From an uncultured Prevotella sp. (GTDB lineage: Bacteria > Bacteroidota > Bacteroidia > Bacteroidales > Bacteroidaceae): a DNA stretch of 17,748 nt. Below are positions 7,335 through 13,390 of this stretch, piece by piece. How positions within the stretch are numbered: position 1 is the first letter of the stretch; each line of letters starts with the position of its first letter. Position numbers and translations under genes: made by a program. A model generated the notes under the pieces. That model made no database searches. It was not told the origin of the DNA and saw nothing but the letters and a program-made list of their open reading frames with translations. Where the stretch lies: the NCBI GenBank assembly GCA_900555035.1, contig USJX01000060.1, positions 1-17,748 of the forward strand, given 5' to 3'.

Positions 7335-7439
7335 TTATTACTCAACAGTTAATTATTTTCCTTTGCTTCCCCACCATGCCAAGAATCATTCCATAACCCT
7401 TATAATTGCAAAGTAGAGTTAGCAAATCTAATTTGTTTG

Positions 7440-7470
7440 CAAAGATAACACATTATTCACAAACGACAAA
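7440..7470 (-). promoter_or_regulatory. Promoter of the rseC-rnf operon
   Basis: On the minus strand TTTG (7470-7467), a 19-nt spacer, then TATCTTTG (7447-7440) followed by CA. This matches the Bacteroidota consensus. It predicts a leader of roughly 100 nt before the rseC ATG at 7334. Confidence 0.75.
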
Positions 7471-7600
7471 CAAAAATCCCAACTTATTTTGCTAAAAGAA
7501 ACGTAAACGTTTTCTCTATTACATTTTCGGGGTAGAAAACAATCAAAATAGAGGAAAAATCAAGAAAAAATAGGTTTTTTGCATTTTTCACTCTATCTTC

Positions 7601-7631
7601 TTTGTTTATATCATTTTTTTTGTTACCTTTG
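7601..7631 (+). promoter_or_regulatory. Promoter of the 149-aa acidic protein gene
   Basis: TTTG at 7601-7604, a 19-nt spacer, TACCTTTG at 7624-7631, then CAG. Good match to the Bacteroidota consensus, and about 50 nt upstream of the chosen ATG. Confidence 0.8.
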
Positions 7632-7687
7632 CAGAAAACAAGAATGCTAAGACACCTTGAGTGCCGAGGCACATTAATACTGAGATT

Positions 7688-8137
7688 ATGGAAATAGAGC
7701 AGACAATTCAACAAGTTGAGCGCTTCATCAGAAAAGTGGCTCAAAAGTTTCCAGCACAACCTTCAGAAGAAGACAACACCGTGCTGACCGACATCCACGT
7801 GAGAGTATCGCAAGATAGTGGCGAGCTCTTGGCTTTTGACGACGAAGATAACGAGATTACTCGCTGCGTAGTTGAACAATGGATCGACAACAAGAATGAG
7901 AATTTCTACGATGAAGTTGCCAAGACCTTGCGTGATATCATGCGCAAGAATTCTGAGACTATCGACAATCTTGGCATTCTGAAGCCATATAGCTTTGTGC
8001 TGGAAGATGACGACAAGGAAAACCTTGGCGAACTTTATCTTGCTGATGACGACACCATCATTGTGGGAGGAGACTTGATGGAAAACCTGGACAGTGACCT
8101 AGACAACTTCCTGGACGACTTGCTGAAGGAAGAATAG
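7688..8137 (+). CDS. Conserved-looking acidic cytoplasmic protein, function unknown
   Basis: 149 residues with no signal peptide or membrane segment. I do not recognise a named domain. The N-terminal part (MEIEQTIQQVERFIRKVAQKF) looks helical, the middle contains a DIHVRVSQDSGELLAFDDED stretch, and the C-terminal third is strikingly acidic, with DDDKE, ADDD and a final LDSDLDNFLDDLLKEE. I chose the ATG at 7688 over one 27 nt upstream because the upstream start would add nine residues encoded by the leader dyad (7661-7672). It has its own promoter and terminator, so it is a single-gene unit. The composition would suit a protein-protein interaction or nucleic-acid-mimic role, but that is speculation. 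Confidence 0.85.
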   Translation: MEIEQTIQQVERFIRKVAQKFPAQPSEEDNTVLTDIHVRVSQDSGELLAFDDEDNEITRCVVEQWIDNKNENFYDEVAKTLRDIMRKNSETIDNLGILKPYSFVLEDDDKENLGELYLADDDTIIVGGDLMENLDSDLDNFLDDLLKEE

Positions 8138-8168
8138 AAGAAACACCATTCATCAGATACGCAAACAG

Positions 8169-8200
8169 AAGGGGTACTCTCACGAGCACCCCTTTGCTTA
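8169..8200 (+). terminator. Rho-independent terminator of the acidic-protein gene
   Basis: AAGGGGT (8169-8175) pairs with ACCCCTT (8188-8194), with an inner CTC/GAG pair and a TCAC loop; TTGCTTATT follows. The stem is symmetrical enough to act weakly on the other strand too. Confidence 0.7.
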
Positions 8201-8542
8201 TTATACAAAAACATTATGAATTATTTCTATTAGCGAACAAGATTCGTTTCATTCAGTATCTATAATCTAATTCTATCTAAAAGTTTATCCTTCTTGATTA
8301 CGGTTGCAAAGGTACGACTTTTTTCCCAACCCTGCAATACCTAAAAATGGGGGTTTAGCGAATACCTAGAAGTAATGAGTATCAGCATTACCCCGCTGAT
8401 ACGGGAAGAAGCACGCAGAAGCTTAAAGAAACTAGTAGAAACCTGCAGAAACGAAAAACTGCAAGTCAGACCATCTAGTCTAACCTGCAGTTCCAAAATA
8501 TCTCTCTCTTATAATAAACTTTTGAATTCTATCGAAATCGAA
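8201..8542. other. Intergenic region between convergent genes
   Basis: About 340 bp without a convincing gene. It contains a minus-strand TACCTTTG box (8314-8307) with only a weak upstream element (ATTG, 8338-8335), a perfect 8-bp hairpin GTATCAGC/GCTGATAC (8379-8386 with 8395-8402), and the minus-strand terminator listed separately. A plus-strand reading frame through 8375-8683 looks non-coding. Confidence 0.5.
8452..8492 (-). terminator. Rho-independent terminator of the small exported protein gene
   Basis: Outer stem AACTGCA (8457-8463) with TGCAGTT (8486-8492); inner stem AGAC (8468-8471) with GTCT (8478-8481); short mismatched parts between. Read on the minus strand the stem ends in a TTTTTCG run. 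It lies 50 nt beyond the stop codon. Confidence 0.65.
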
Positions 8543-8896
8543 TTACTTCAAGCCACGATTTACAAGTGTTGCATTCAAGAGCATCACGTACTTACGATAC
8601 TGCGCATCGTTGAGGATGCTGTGCATATACTTCAAATCCTTGATGACAGCCTTGTCAATCATTGCAGCACGATCCTCAGCTGATGCTGTTGCTGCATTCA
8701 TCATATCTGCAGTGAAGTTCTTGTGTACATCAGCTACAGCCTCTGCCTGATCAATGTTGAGTGACAAAGCGCTTGCCAAGCTACCCATCTTGATGTTCAT
8801 GTTGTACGCTGCTGTTGCATTTGTGTTCTCCTCTGCAGCGAAAGTAGTTGTTGCCATTGCGAACATTGCTACTGCCATAATCATAATCTTCTTCAT
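8543..8896 (-). CDS. Small exported helical protein, possibly Spy/CpxP-like
   Basis: 117 residues with a clear signal peptide (MKKIMIMAVAMFAMATTTFAA, cleavage likely before EEN) and no lipobox cysteine, so it is probably periplasmic. The mature part is about 95 residues, Ala/Asn/Met-rich and predicted helical. Two segments, LNIDQAEAVADVHKNF and LNDAQYRKYVMLLN, resemble the spaced LTxxQ-type repeats of Spy/CpxP periplasmic chaperones; this is pattern resemblance, not an established match. I chose the ATG at 8896 because the signal peptide starts there; extending to 8935 adds a lysine-rich stretch that would spoil it. AGAAAGG lies upstream. It has its own promoter and terminator. Confidence 0.82.
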   Translation of the reverse strand: MKKIMIMAVAMFAMATTTFAAEENTNATAAYNMNIKMGSLASALSLNIDQAEAVADVHKNFTADMMNAATASAEDRAAMIDKAVIKDLKYMHSILNDAQYRKYVMLLNATLVNRGLK

Positions 8897-9003
8897 AATC
8901 TTTTTACCTTTCTTTTCTTTACGAGTCATCTTCACAACTTCTGATAGTCATCCGAAGGACTCTCATTAAACATTATCCTATAGTCTTTTTCTTTAAGACA
9001 CTG

Positions 9004-9035
9004 CAAAGATACAAACTTTCTGTTGTGTACGCAAA
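9004..9035 (-). promoter_or_regulatory. Promoter of the small exported protein gene
   Basis: Minus strand TTTG (9035-9032), 20-nt spacer, TATCTTTG (9011-9004), then CAG. It predicts a leader of about 100 nt, long for such a small gene. Confidence 0.78.
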
Positions 9036-9291
9036 CAATTAGGCTTAAAAATGCATTTTTCTATTCTTTTATTGATATACATCAAAACGAATTTCCCAAA
9101 ATAGACACCACAACGTCAACTTTTACATATTTTACGATTCAAAAAGTAAGCAGAAACGTAATATCATTAACAAATAGGTTTCACCAGTTTACTTCTATAC
9201 CTCAACCACTGCCACATAGCACATCTTCAAGCTCCCTATCCCATTGTTCTGCATCTTTTTTTCAGAAAAAGCAAACATTTCCGCTAAATCT

Positions 9292-9323
9292 TTTCCATAT
9301 CCCAATAATTATTTGTATCTTTG
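9292..9323 (+). promoter_or_regulatory. Probable promoter of the 94-aa coiled-coil gene
   Basis: TATCTTTG at 9316-9323 followed by CA is a perfect -7 element. The -33 position, 20 nt upstream, reads TTTC (9292-9295), a weak match. The ATG follows about 60 nt downstream. Confidence 0.65.
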
Positions 9324-9384
9324 CAAACAATAAACTGCACTCGGCAGTTTTGAAAGCAAGTTTTGCAGCAAATACACATAGACA

Positions 9385-9669
9385 ATGGAAGAACAGAATC
9401 ATATAGACAAGGCACTCGCCTTCCTCGAAAGCCTGGAAAAACTGGGCACTCAGCTGAAAGCTGCCGAGGAGAACCAGAAACATCTGATTGCCCGTATGCT
9501 TGAACTCAAGAAATCAGGCGAAACAGATAGCGAAGAATACGCTGACCTCTCTACCAAGAGCAAAGGATTGCAGGACATCATCGACAAATGGCGTCCAATC
9601 TACTTGGAACGAATGGAAATGGTGAAAAGCGTAAAGATGGCTAAACGCAAACGTACACAAAAGAAATAA
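9385..9669 (+). CDS. Small coiled-coil protein, function unknown
   Basis: 94 residues with no signal peptide or membrane segment. Residues about 5-75 are rich in Glu, Leu, Lys and Ala with heptad-like spacing (ALAFLESLEKLGTQLKAAEE, ARMLELKK, YADLSTKSKGLQDIID), so a coiled coil is likely. The C terminus is strongly basic (KSVKMAKRKRTQKK), which would suit nucleic-acid or ribosome binding, but this is inference. I do not recognise the family. The ATG at 9385 lies after a good promoter. No strong terminator with a T tract follows, so transcription may continue into the FKBP gene 126 nt downstream. Confidence 0.82.
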   Translation: MEEQNHIDKALAFLESLEKLGTQLKAAEENQKHLIARMLELKKSGETDSEEYADLSTKSKGLQDIIDKWRPIYLERMEMVKSVKMAKRKRTQKK

Positions 9670-9704
9670 CTTCATATCATCATATACGGCAAACTACTAT
9701 AAAA

Positions 9705-9734
9705 TATATTAATGTACGCGCATACATTAATATA
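9705..9734. repeat. Perfect 12-bp palindrome upstream of the FKBP gene
   Basis: TATATTAATGTA (9705-9716) and TACATTAATATA (9723-9734) flank CGCGCA. No T run follows on the plus strand, so it looks less like a terminator and more like an operator or RNA element. Confidence 0.6.
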
Positions 9735-9795
9735 ATATAGGAAGGAGAATATGATATATCAAGTAATTGTCTGAAACAATAAAAATAAATATAAA

Positions 9796-10392
9796 ATGGA
9801 ATCAAACAACAAAAACAAGTTTATTAGAGTGTCATACGCACTCTATGATGTAACAAAGGGTAATAACGGCGAAGAGATGCTTATCGAGCGCACTACAGAC
9901 GAGCGTCCTTTCTTCTTCATCAGCGGCATGGGTGTTACTTTGCCAGCATTTGAGGAGAAGGTAGTTGACTTGGCTGAGGGTGAGGAGTTCGACTTCGAGT
10001 TGGAGCCAGAGCAGGCTTACGGTTTGCACTATGACGAGCGCGTACTCGACCTTGACAAGCAGATCTTTACTATCAATGGTCAGTTTGATGCTCAGCACGT
10101 ACAGGTAGGTGCCATCATCCCATTGCAGAACGAGGATGGCAACCACTTCAACGCTGTAGTAAAGAACATCACAGATGATAAGGTTACTTGCGACCTCAAC
10201 CACCCATTGGCTGGCTTGAAGCTCAACTTCTGCGGTCAGATTTTGGAGAGCCGTGAGGCAACTGCAGACGAAATCGCCAAGATGGCTCAGATCATCAGCG
10301 GTGAGGCTGGCGGTTGCGGTGGCGGTTGCGACAACTGTGGTGGCGACTGCAAGGACGGCAACTGCGAGGGCGGCTGCGATTGCAACAAGTAA
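9796..10392 (+). CDS. slyD: SlyD-like FKBP-type peptidyl-prolyl isomerase with cysteine-rich tail
   Basis: 198 residues. The FKBP part begins with a YALYDVTKGNNGEEMLIERT strand pattern, then GMGVTLPAFEEKVVDLAEGEEFDFELEPEQAYG (44-76), the normal SlyD core. The insert-in-flap chaperone domain lies at roughly 77-130, and DLNHPLAGLKLNF at 133-145 is the family signature that closes the FKBP fold. The protein should catalyse prolyl cis-trans isomerisation and act as a cytoplasmic chaperone. E. coli SlyD ends in a His-rich nickel-binding tail; here residues 172-198 instead hold seven cysteines (174, 178, 181, 185, 190, 194, 196) among Gly, Asp and Asn. A metal-binding role is inferred. No consensus promoter is visible between 9670 and 9795. 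Confidence 0.93.
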   Translation: MESNNKNKFIRVSYALYDVTKGNNGEEMLIERTTDERPFFFISGMGVTLPAFEEKVVDLAEGEEFDFELEPEQAYGLHYDERVLDLDKQIFTINGQFDAQHVQVGAIIPLQNEDGNHFNAVVKNITDDKVTCDLNHPLAGLKLNFCGQILESREATADEIAKMAQIISGEAGGCGGGCDNCGGDCKDGNCEGGCDCNK

Positions 10393-10411
10393 TATTTGAG
10401 AATAAATAATA

Positions 10412-10450
10412 GCGGCTGTCTCAATATCAATTTGGGATAGCCGCCTTTTC
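10412..10450 (+). terminator. Rho-independent terminator after slyD
   Basis: GCGGCTGTCTC (10412-10422) pairs with GGGATAGCCGC (10434-10444) as 11 bp including two G-U pairs, followed by CTTTTC. It ends only 22 nt before the aroC start codon. Confidence 0.8.
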
Positions 10451-10472
10451 ATATCAACTAAAGAATTTGGCA

Positions 10473-11615
10473 ATGAGGAATACATTTGGCAATCTTTTCA
10501 CTCTCACCACCTTTGGCGAGAGTCATGGCATAGCAGTAGGAGGCGTCATCGACGGATTCCCTGCAGGCATCGATATCGACATGGACTTTATCCAGAGCGA
10601 ACTCAATCGTCGCCGCCCTGGACAAAGTCACATCACCACTGCACGAAAGGAAGCTGACAAGGTGGAATTTCTAAGTGGTGTGTTCGAAGGTAAATCTACG
10701 GGAACTCCTATCGGCTTTGAGGTGCGCAACCAGAACCAGCATTCTCAGGATTATGAGAATATGCGCTGCCTGTTCCGCCCTTCTCACGCCGACTTCACTT
10801 ACAACGAGAAATATGGCATCCGCGACCATCGAGGTGGCGGCCGCTCTTCTGCGCGAATCACCATCGCCCGCTGCGTGGGTGGCGCTTTGGCTAAACTGGC
10901 ACTACGCCAGTTGGGCATCAGCATCACAGCCTATACATCTCAAGTGGGAAGAATCGCTTTGGAGAAAGATTACCATCAGTATAATCTCAATACCATAGAA
11001 AATAACCCAGTTCGCTGCCCAGACCAGGTAAAGGCGAAAGAGATGGAAGACCTCATCGCCCAGGTAAAGGCCGATGGCGACACCATTGGCGGAATCATCA
11101 CATGCGTCATCAAGGGATGTCCAGTAGGATTGGGAGAACCGGAATTCGACAAGCTCCATGCTCAACTCGGTGCAGCCATGCTTGGCATCAACGCCGTAAA
11201 GGGATTTGAATATGGCGAGGGATTTGCCGGCGTTACTGCCCGTGGAAGCGAACAGAATGATGTGTTCATTCCTAAAACTGATGCAGCTAAGGCATCAGAA
11301 AATTCAAGCGAGAATCAGGATAGTGCTATCAATCAGAAAGTTGCATCTCGTATGACCACAAAGAGCAATCATAGTGGTGGTATCCAGGGAGGCTTGAGTA
11401 ATGGTCAGGATATCTACTTCCGAGTAGCCTTCAAACCTGTGGCTACCCTCCTGATGGAGCAGAATACTGTTGATTTGGAAGGAAATCCTACCAAACTGAC
11501 AGCCCGTGGCCGCCACGATCCATGCGTATTGCCAAGAGCCGTGCCCGTGGTAGAAGCCATGGCAGCGATGGTTATCCTGGATAACTATCTTTTGAATAAA
11601 ACCATAAAACTTTAA
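10473..11615 (+). CDS. aroC: Chorismate synthase
   Basis: 380 residues. It converts 5-enolpyruvylshikimate-3-phosphate to chorismate using reduced FMN, the last common step of aromatic amino acid synthesis. Family signatures: GESHGIAVGG (15-24), RRRPGQSHITTARKE (46-60), RPSHADFTYNEKYGIRDHRGGGRSSARIT (102-130), SNHSGGIQGGLSNG (298-311) and GRHDPCVLPRAVPVVEAM (346-363). I chose the ATG at 10473 (MRNTFGN) because it fits the family start; a TTG two codons earlier adds nothing. Residues about 267-293 (from PKTDAAKASENSSE onward) form a polar stretch that looks like an insertion between two conserved blocks, so the protein is a little longer than most. No promoter is visible in the 22-nt gap after the slyD terminator, so expression may depend on read-through or an internal promoter. 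Confidence 0.97.
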   Translation: MRNTFGNLFTLTTFGESHGIAVGGVIDGFPAGIDIDMDFIQSELNRRRPGQSHITTARKEADKVEFLSGVFEGKSTGTPIGFEVRNQNQHSQDYENMRCLFRPSHADFTYNEKYGIRDHRGGGRSSARITIARCVGGALAKLALRQLGISITAYTSQVGRIALEKDYHQYNLNTIENNPVRCPDQVKAKEMEDLIAQVKADGDTIGGIITCVIKGCPVGLGEPEFDKLHAQLGAAMLGINAVKGFEYGEGFAGVTARGSEQNDVFIPKTDAAKASENSSENQDSAINQKVASRMTTKSNHSGGIQGGLSNGQDIYFRVAFKPVATLLMEQNTVDLEGNPTKLTARGRHDPCVLPRAVPVVEAMAAMVILDNYLLNKTIKL

Positions 11616-11638
11616 TTAGTTATTAGTTAGTAATGATT

Positions 11639-11710
11639 AGTGATTAATTATTAGTGATTAGTGATTAATTATTAGTGATTAACAAACTAATCACTAATAA
11701 CTAATCACTA
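11639..11710. repeat. Tandem 21-bp repeat and 23-bp near-perfect hairpin
   Basis: Two identical 21-bp units lie head to tail at 11639-11659 and 11660-11680. The second, with one flanking base on each side (11659-11681), pairs with 11688-11710 with a single mismatch around a 6-nt ACAAAC loop. The region is built from TTAGTGATTA-type words. It lies between convergent genes and begins 24 nt after aroC and ends 2 nt before nth, so it probably stops transcription from both sides. Confidence 0.85.
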
Positions 11711-11711
11711 T

Positions 11712-12359
11712 CTAAAGTTTACTGTCTTTCAATAGTTTAGGACAATATTCATTAAAGAAACATTTATCACAAAGCGGTTTAGCACTCTTGCAGATATACC
11801 TTCCATGCAGCAATATCCAATGATGCGCTTTCGGAATATCCTCTGTCGGAATATGTTTCATCAGATAATCCTCCACCTTGCGAGGCGTATCGGCTGTGCG
11901 AGGAACCAAGCCCATACGATGGCTCACGCGATAGACATGGGTATCCACAGCCATCGTGGCATGCCCAAACCAGACGGCACGAATTACATTCGCCGTCTTG
12001 CGCCCCACTCCAGCCAGTTTTACCAAATCATCAGTTGCTTCCGGCACTTCACCCCCAAACAGTTCTACCAATTGTCTAGACATCTGTGCCAGATGTTTTG
12101 CCTTGGCATTAGGATAACTCACCGAGCTAATCAATTCGAAGATATCCTCCTCACTAGCCTGCGCCATGTGACGGGCATCCGGATAACGTGCAAAAAGAGC
12201 AGGAGTTACCATATTGATACGCTTATCGGTGCATTGTGCAGAAAGCAAGGTAGCCACCAACAGCTGAAATGCGCTGCCAAACTGCAACTCGGTGGTTACA
12301 TGCGGCAACGCATCTCTGAAATGGTTTAATATGTATTCGTATCTTTCGTTACGAAGCAT
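11712..12359 (-). CDS. nth: Endonuclease III (DNA glycosylase/AP lyase)
   Basis: 215 residues, normal for Nth. It removes oxidised pyrimidines and cleaves the abasic site. The helix-hairpin-helix LVKLAGVGRKTANVI spans 112-126 with catalytic Lys121, and the catalytic Asp is Asp139 in VDTHVYR. The C-terminal [4Fe-4S] loop has the exact family spacing C190-x6-C197-x2-C200-x5-C206. An LLSAQCTDKRIN block at 38-49 is also conserved. It starts 29 nt after the Skp-like gene on the same strand and is probably cotranscribed with it. The stop codon is 2 nt from the large hairpin. Confidence 0.97.
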   Translation of the reverse strand: MLRNERYEYILNHFRDALPHVTTELQFGSAFQLLVATLLSAQCTDKRINMVTPALFARYPDARHMAQASEEDIFELISSVSYPNAKAKHLAQMSRQLVELFGGEVPEATDDLVKLAGVGRKTANVIRAVWFGHATMAVDTHVYRVSHRMGLVPRTADTPRKVEDYLMKHIPTEDIPKAHHWILLHGRYICKSAKPLCDKCFFNEYCPKLLKDSKL

Positions 12360-12388
12360 AATTTCAATGCTATGATTTTCTAAGAATA

Positions 12389-13006
12389 TTACTTCTTCTT
12401 AGCAGAAGCAGCAGCCTCTGCGCCCTTTACCTTACCCTTGTAAGCCTTGTTCAAGCCAGCAATTACCTCGTTGGTAATATCGTATGCCTTATCAGCATAA
12501 AGCAGGTTGTCACCACTCTTAGAGAAGATGATGCTATACTTCTTATCCTTGTTATACTGAGCCAAGTAGTTGGCGATGCTGTCATGAAGAGCCTTGTTAT
12601 ACTTTTCCTGCTCAGCAGCAAACTCGTTGCTCAAACGCTGCTGCAAACCCTGAAGGTCATTGTTCTGCTTCTGCAAACCAGCCTGGATAGCCTCAGCCTG
12701 CTCACGTGTGTAAGCATTCTGCTGAATCTTCTGCTGGAAGTTAGCAGCAGCAGCCTGCAACTGCTGACCCTTCTGCGCGATAGTAGCTTGGATATTCTGA
12801 CCCTTCTTCTCCAACACCGAAGCATACTCCTTTGCGAAGGTGTACTGAGTCATGATAGAATCAACCTCTACGTATGCAATCTTCAAATCTGCAGGAGCCT
12901 TGCTCTCAGACTTAGCCTCAACCTGAGGCTGTGACTTGTTGCATGATGCCAAAGACAAGGCAGCAACAGCAGCGATAGCCACTGAACTCAAAATGTTCTT
13001 TTTCAT
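12389..13006 (-). CDS. OmpH/Skp family lipoprotein (periplasmic chaperone-like)
   Basis: 205 residues. The signal peptide ends in a lipobox, LASC, with Cys22 as the lipidated residue, so it is membrane anchored, unlike soluble E. coli Skp. After a Ser/Lys linker, LKIAYVEVDSIMTQY (41-55) is the typical OmpH/Skp start. The middle is a long Gln/Ala-rich coiled coil (about 60-140), as in the tentacles of Skp, and KDKKYSIIFSKSGDNLLYADKAYDITNEVIAGLN (154-187) is the conserved C-terminal body. The Skp role is holding unfolded outer-membrane proteins; here that is a family inference. The tail ends in Ala/Lys (AAASAKKK). It lies 40 nt after the 64-aa membrane protein gene and 29 nt before nth. Confidence 0.92.
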   Translation of the reverse strand: MKKNILSSVAIAAVAALSLASCNKSQPQVEAKSESKAPADLKIAYVEVDSIMTQYTFAKEYASVLEKKGQNIQATIAQKGQQLQAAAANFQQKIQQNAYTREQAEAIQAGLQKQNNDLQGLQQRLSNEFAAEQEKYNKALHDSIANYLAQYNKDKKYSIIFSKSGDNLLYADKAYDITNEVIAGLNKAYKGKVKGAEAAASAKKK

Positions 13007-13046
13007 TTCCTTATAATCTTTTTATTTATACTTTCTCTTTTAATTA

Positions 13047-13241
13047 TTAACACGCCTTGTTTGCCTCGCGCGCCTCACGGTCTTGATCAACCACGCAATG
13101 GATACCCATCTTGCGAAGACCAGGATTATCGTGTACATGCTGCGAAGAGAACTTGCCGTTCTTCTTAAAAATCAGTTTTACACTGAATAATGCCATAGCT
13201 ATAGCAATTATTAACAGACTAAATAGCAATAATTTTATCAT
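13047..13241 (-). CDS. Small single-span membrane protein, function unknown
   Basis: 64 residues. One N-terminal membrane helix (about 3-24, LLLFSLLIIAIAMALF) is followed by a basic segment (KLIFKKNGKF) and a polar tail with HVHDNPGLRKMGIHCVVDQDREA and a terminal Cys64. I believe this tail pattern (HVxxNxxLRxxGI.C..DQDREA) recurs in small Bacteroidota proteins, but I cannot check this. The His35, His37, His48, Cys49 and Cys64 set could bind metal, which is inference. It has a good promoter immediately upstream and probably heads an operon with the Skp-like lipoprotein and nth. Confidence 0.85.
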   Translation of the reverse strand: MIKLLLFSLLIIAIAMALFSVKLIFKKNGKFSSQHVHDNPGLRKMGIHCVVDQDREAREANKAC

Positions 13242-13247
13242 TTTTAT

Positions 13248-13255
13248 TATCTTTG
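13248..13255 (+). promoter_or_regulatory. Possible -7 element for the pepD operon
   Basis: TATCTTTG followed by CAG is a perfect -7 box with the extended form seen at other promoters in this window. The expected -33 TTTG is absent about 20 nt upstream. It would give a leader of roughly 130 nt and would face the minus-strand promoter at 13281-13311. Confidence 0.45.
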
Positions 13256-13280
13256 CAGTGCCTTAGTGCACTTCACGTTG

Positions 13281-13311
13281 CAAAGGTACGACTTTTCGGT
13301 CAAAAAGCAAA
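13281..13311 (-). promoter_or_regulatory. Promoter of the 64-aa protein / skp-like / nth operon
   Basis: Minus strand TTTG (13311-13308), 19-nt spacer, TACCTTTG (13288-13281), then CA. The leader would be about 30 nt. Confidence 0.78.
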
Positions 13312-13390
13312 GGAAATTTCATAAATAAATGACTTTCTTGAAGCAAAAATAACAAATAAAGAGAATTATATATACAAAATAACATTATAA

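Larger units (their letters stand above)
7335..7687. other. Divergent intergenic region between rseC and the acidic-protein gene
   Basis: 353 bp without a gene. It holds two divergent promoters (minus 7440-7470, plus 7601-7631) separated by a very A/T-rich stretch of about 130 bp. In the plus leader there is a small dyad GTGCC-GA-GGCAC at 7661-7672. I see no other clear element. Confidence 0.6.
8897..9384. other. Divergent intergenic region, 488 bp
   Basis: It carries a minus-strand promoter (9004-9035) and a plus-strand promoter near 9292-9323. Between them, about 9036-9290, the DNA is A/T-rich; a plus-strand frame from 9023 has biased, non-protein-like composition (Ser/Phe/Thr/His-rich) and I do not call it a gene. 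I see no repeats or RNA structure here. Confidence 0.5.

Noticed and set aside
8375..8683. 102-codon plus-strand frame
   Set aside because: It runs through two hairpins and then antisense to the small exported protein gene; no family resemblance.
9023..9406. 127-codon plus-strand frame in the 488-bp spacer
   Set aside because: Composition is A/T-driven (Ser, Phe, Thr, Ile, His), it has no promoter before it, and it overlaps the start of a better gene.
10467..10472. TTG start two codons before the aroC ATG
   Set aside because: The ATG at 10473 gives the normal chorismate synthase N terminus.
9832..10485. 217-codon frame opposite slyD
   Set aside because: Val/Ala/Leu-rich translation is the mirror of slyD codons, including its cysteine tail.
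11639..11710. CRISPR-like array
   Set aside because: The repeats are directly adjacent with no spacers and are low in complexity; no cas genes are present.
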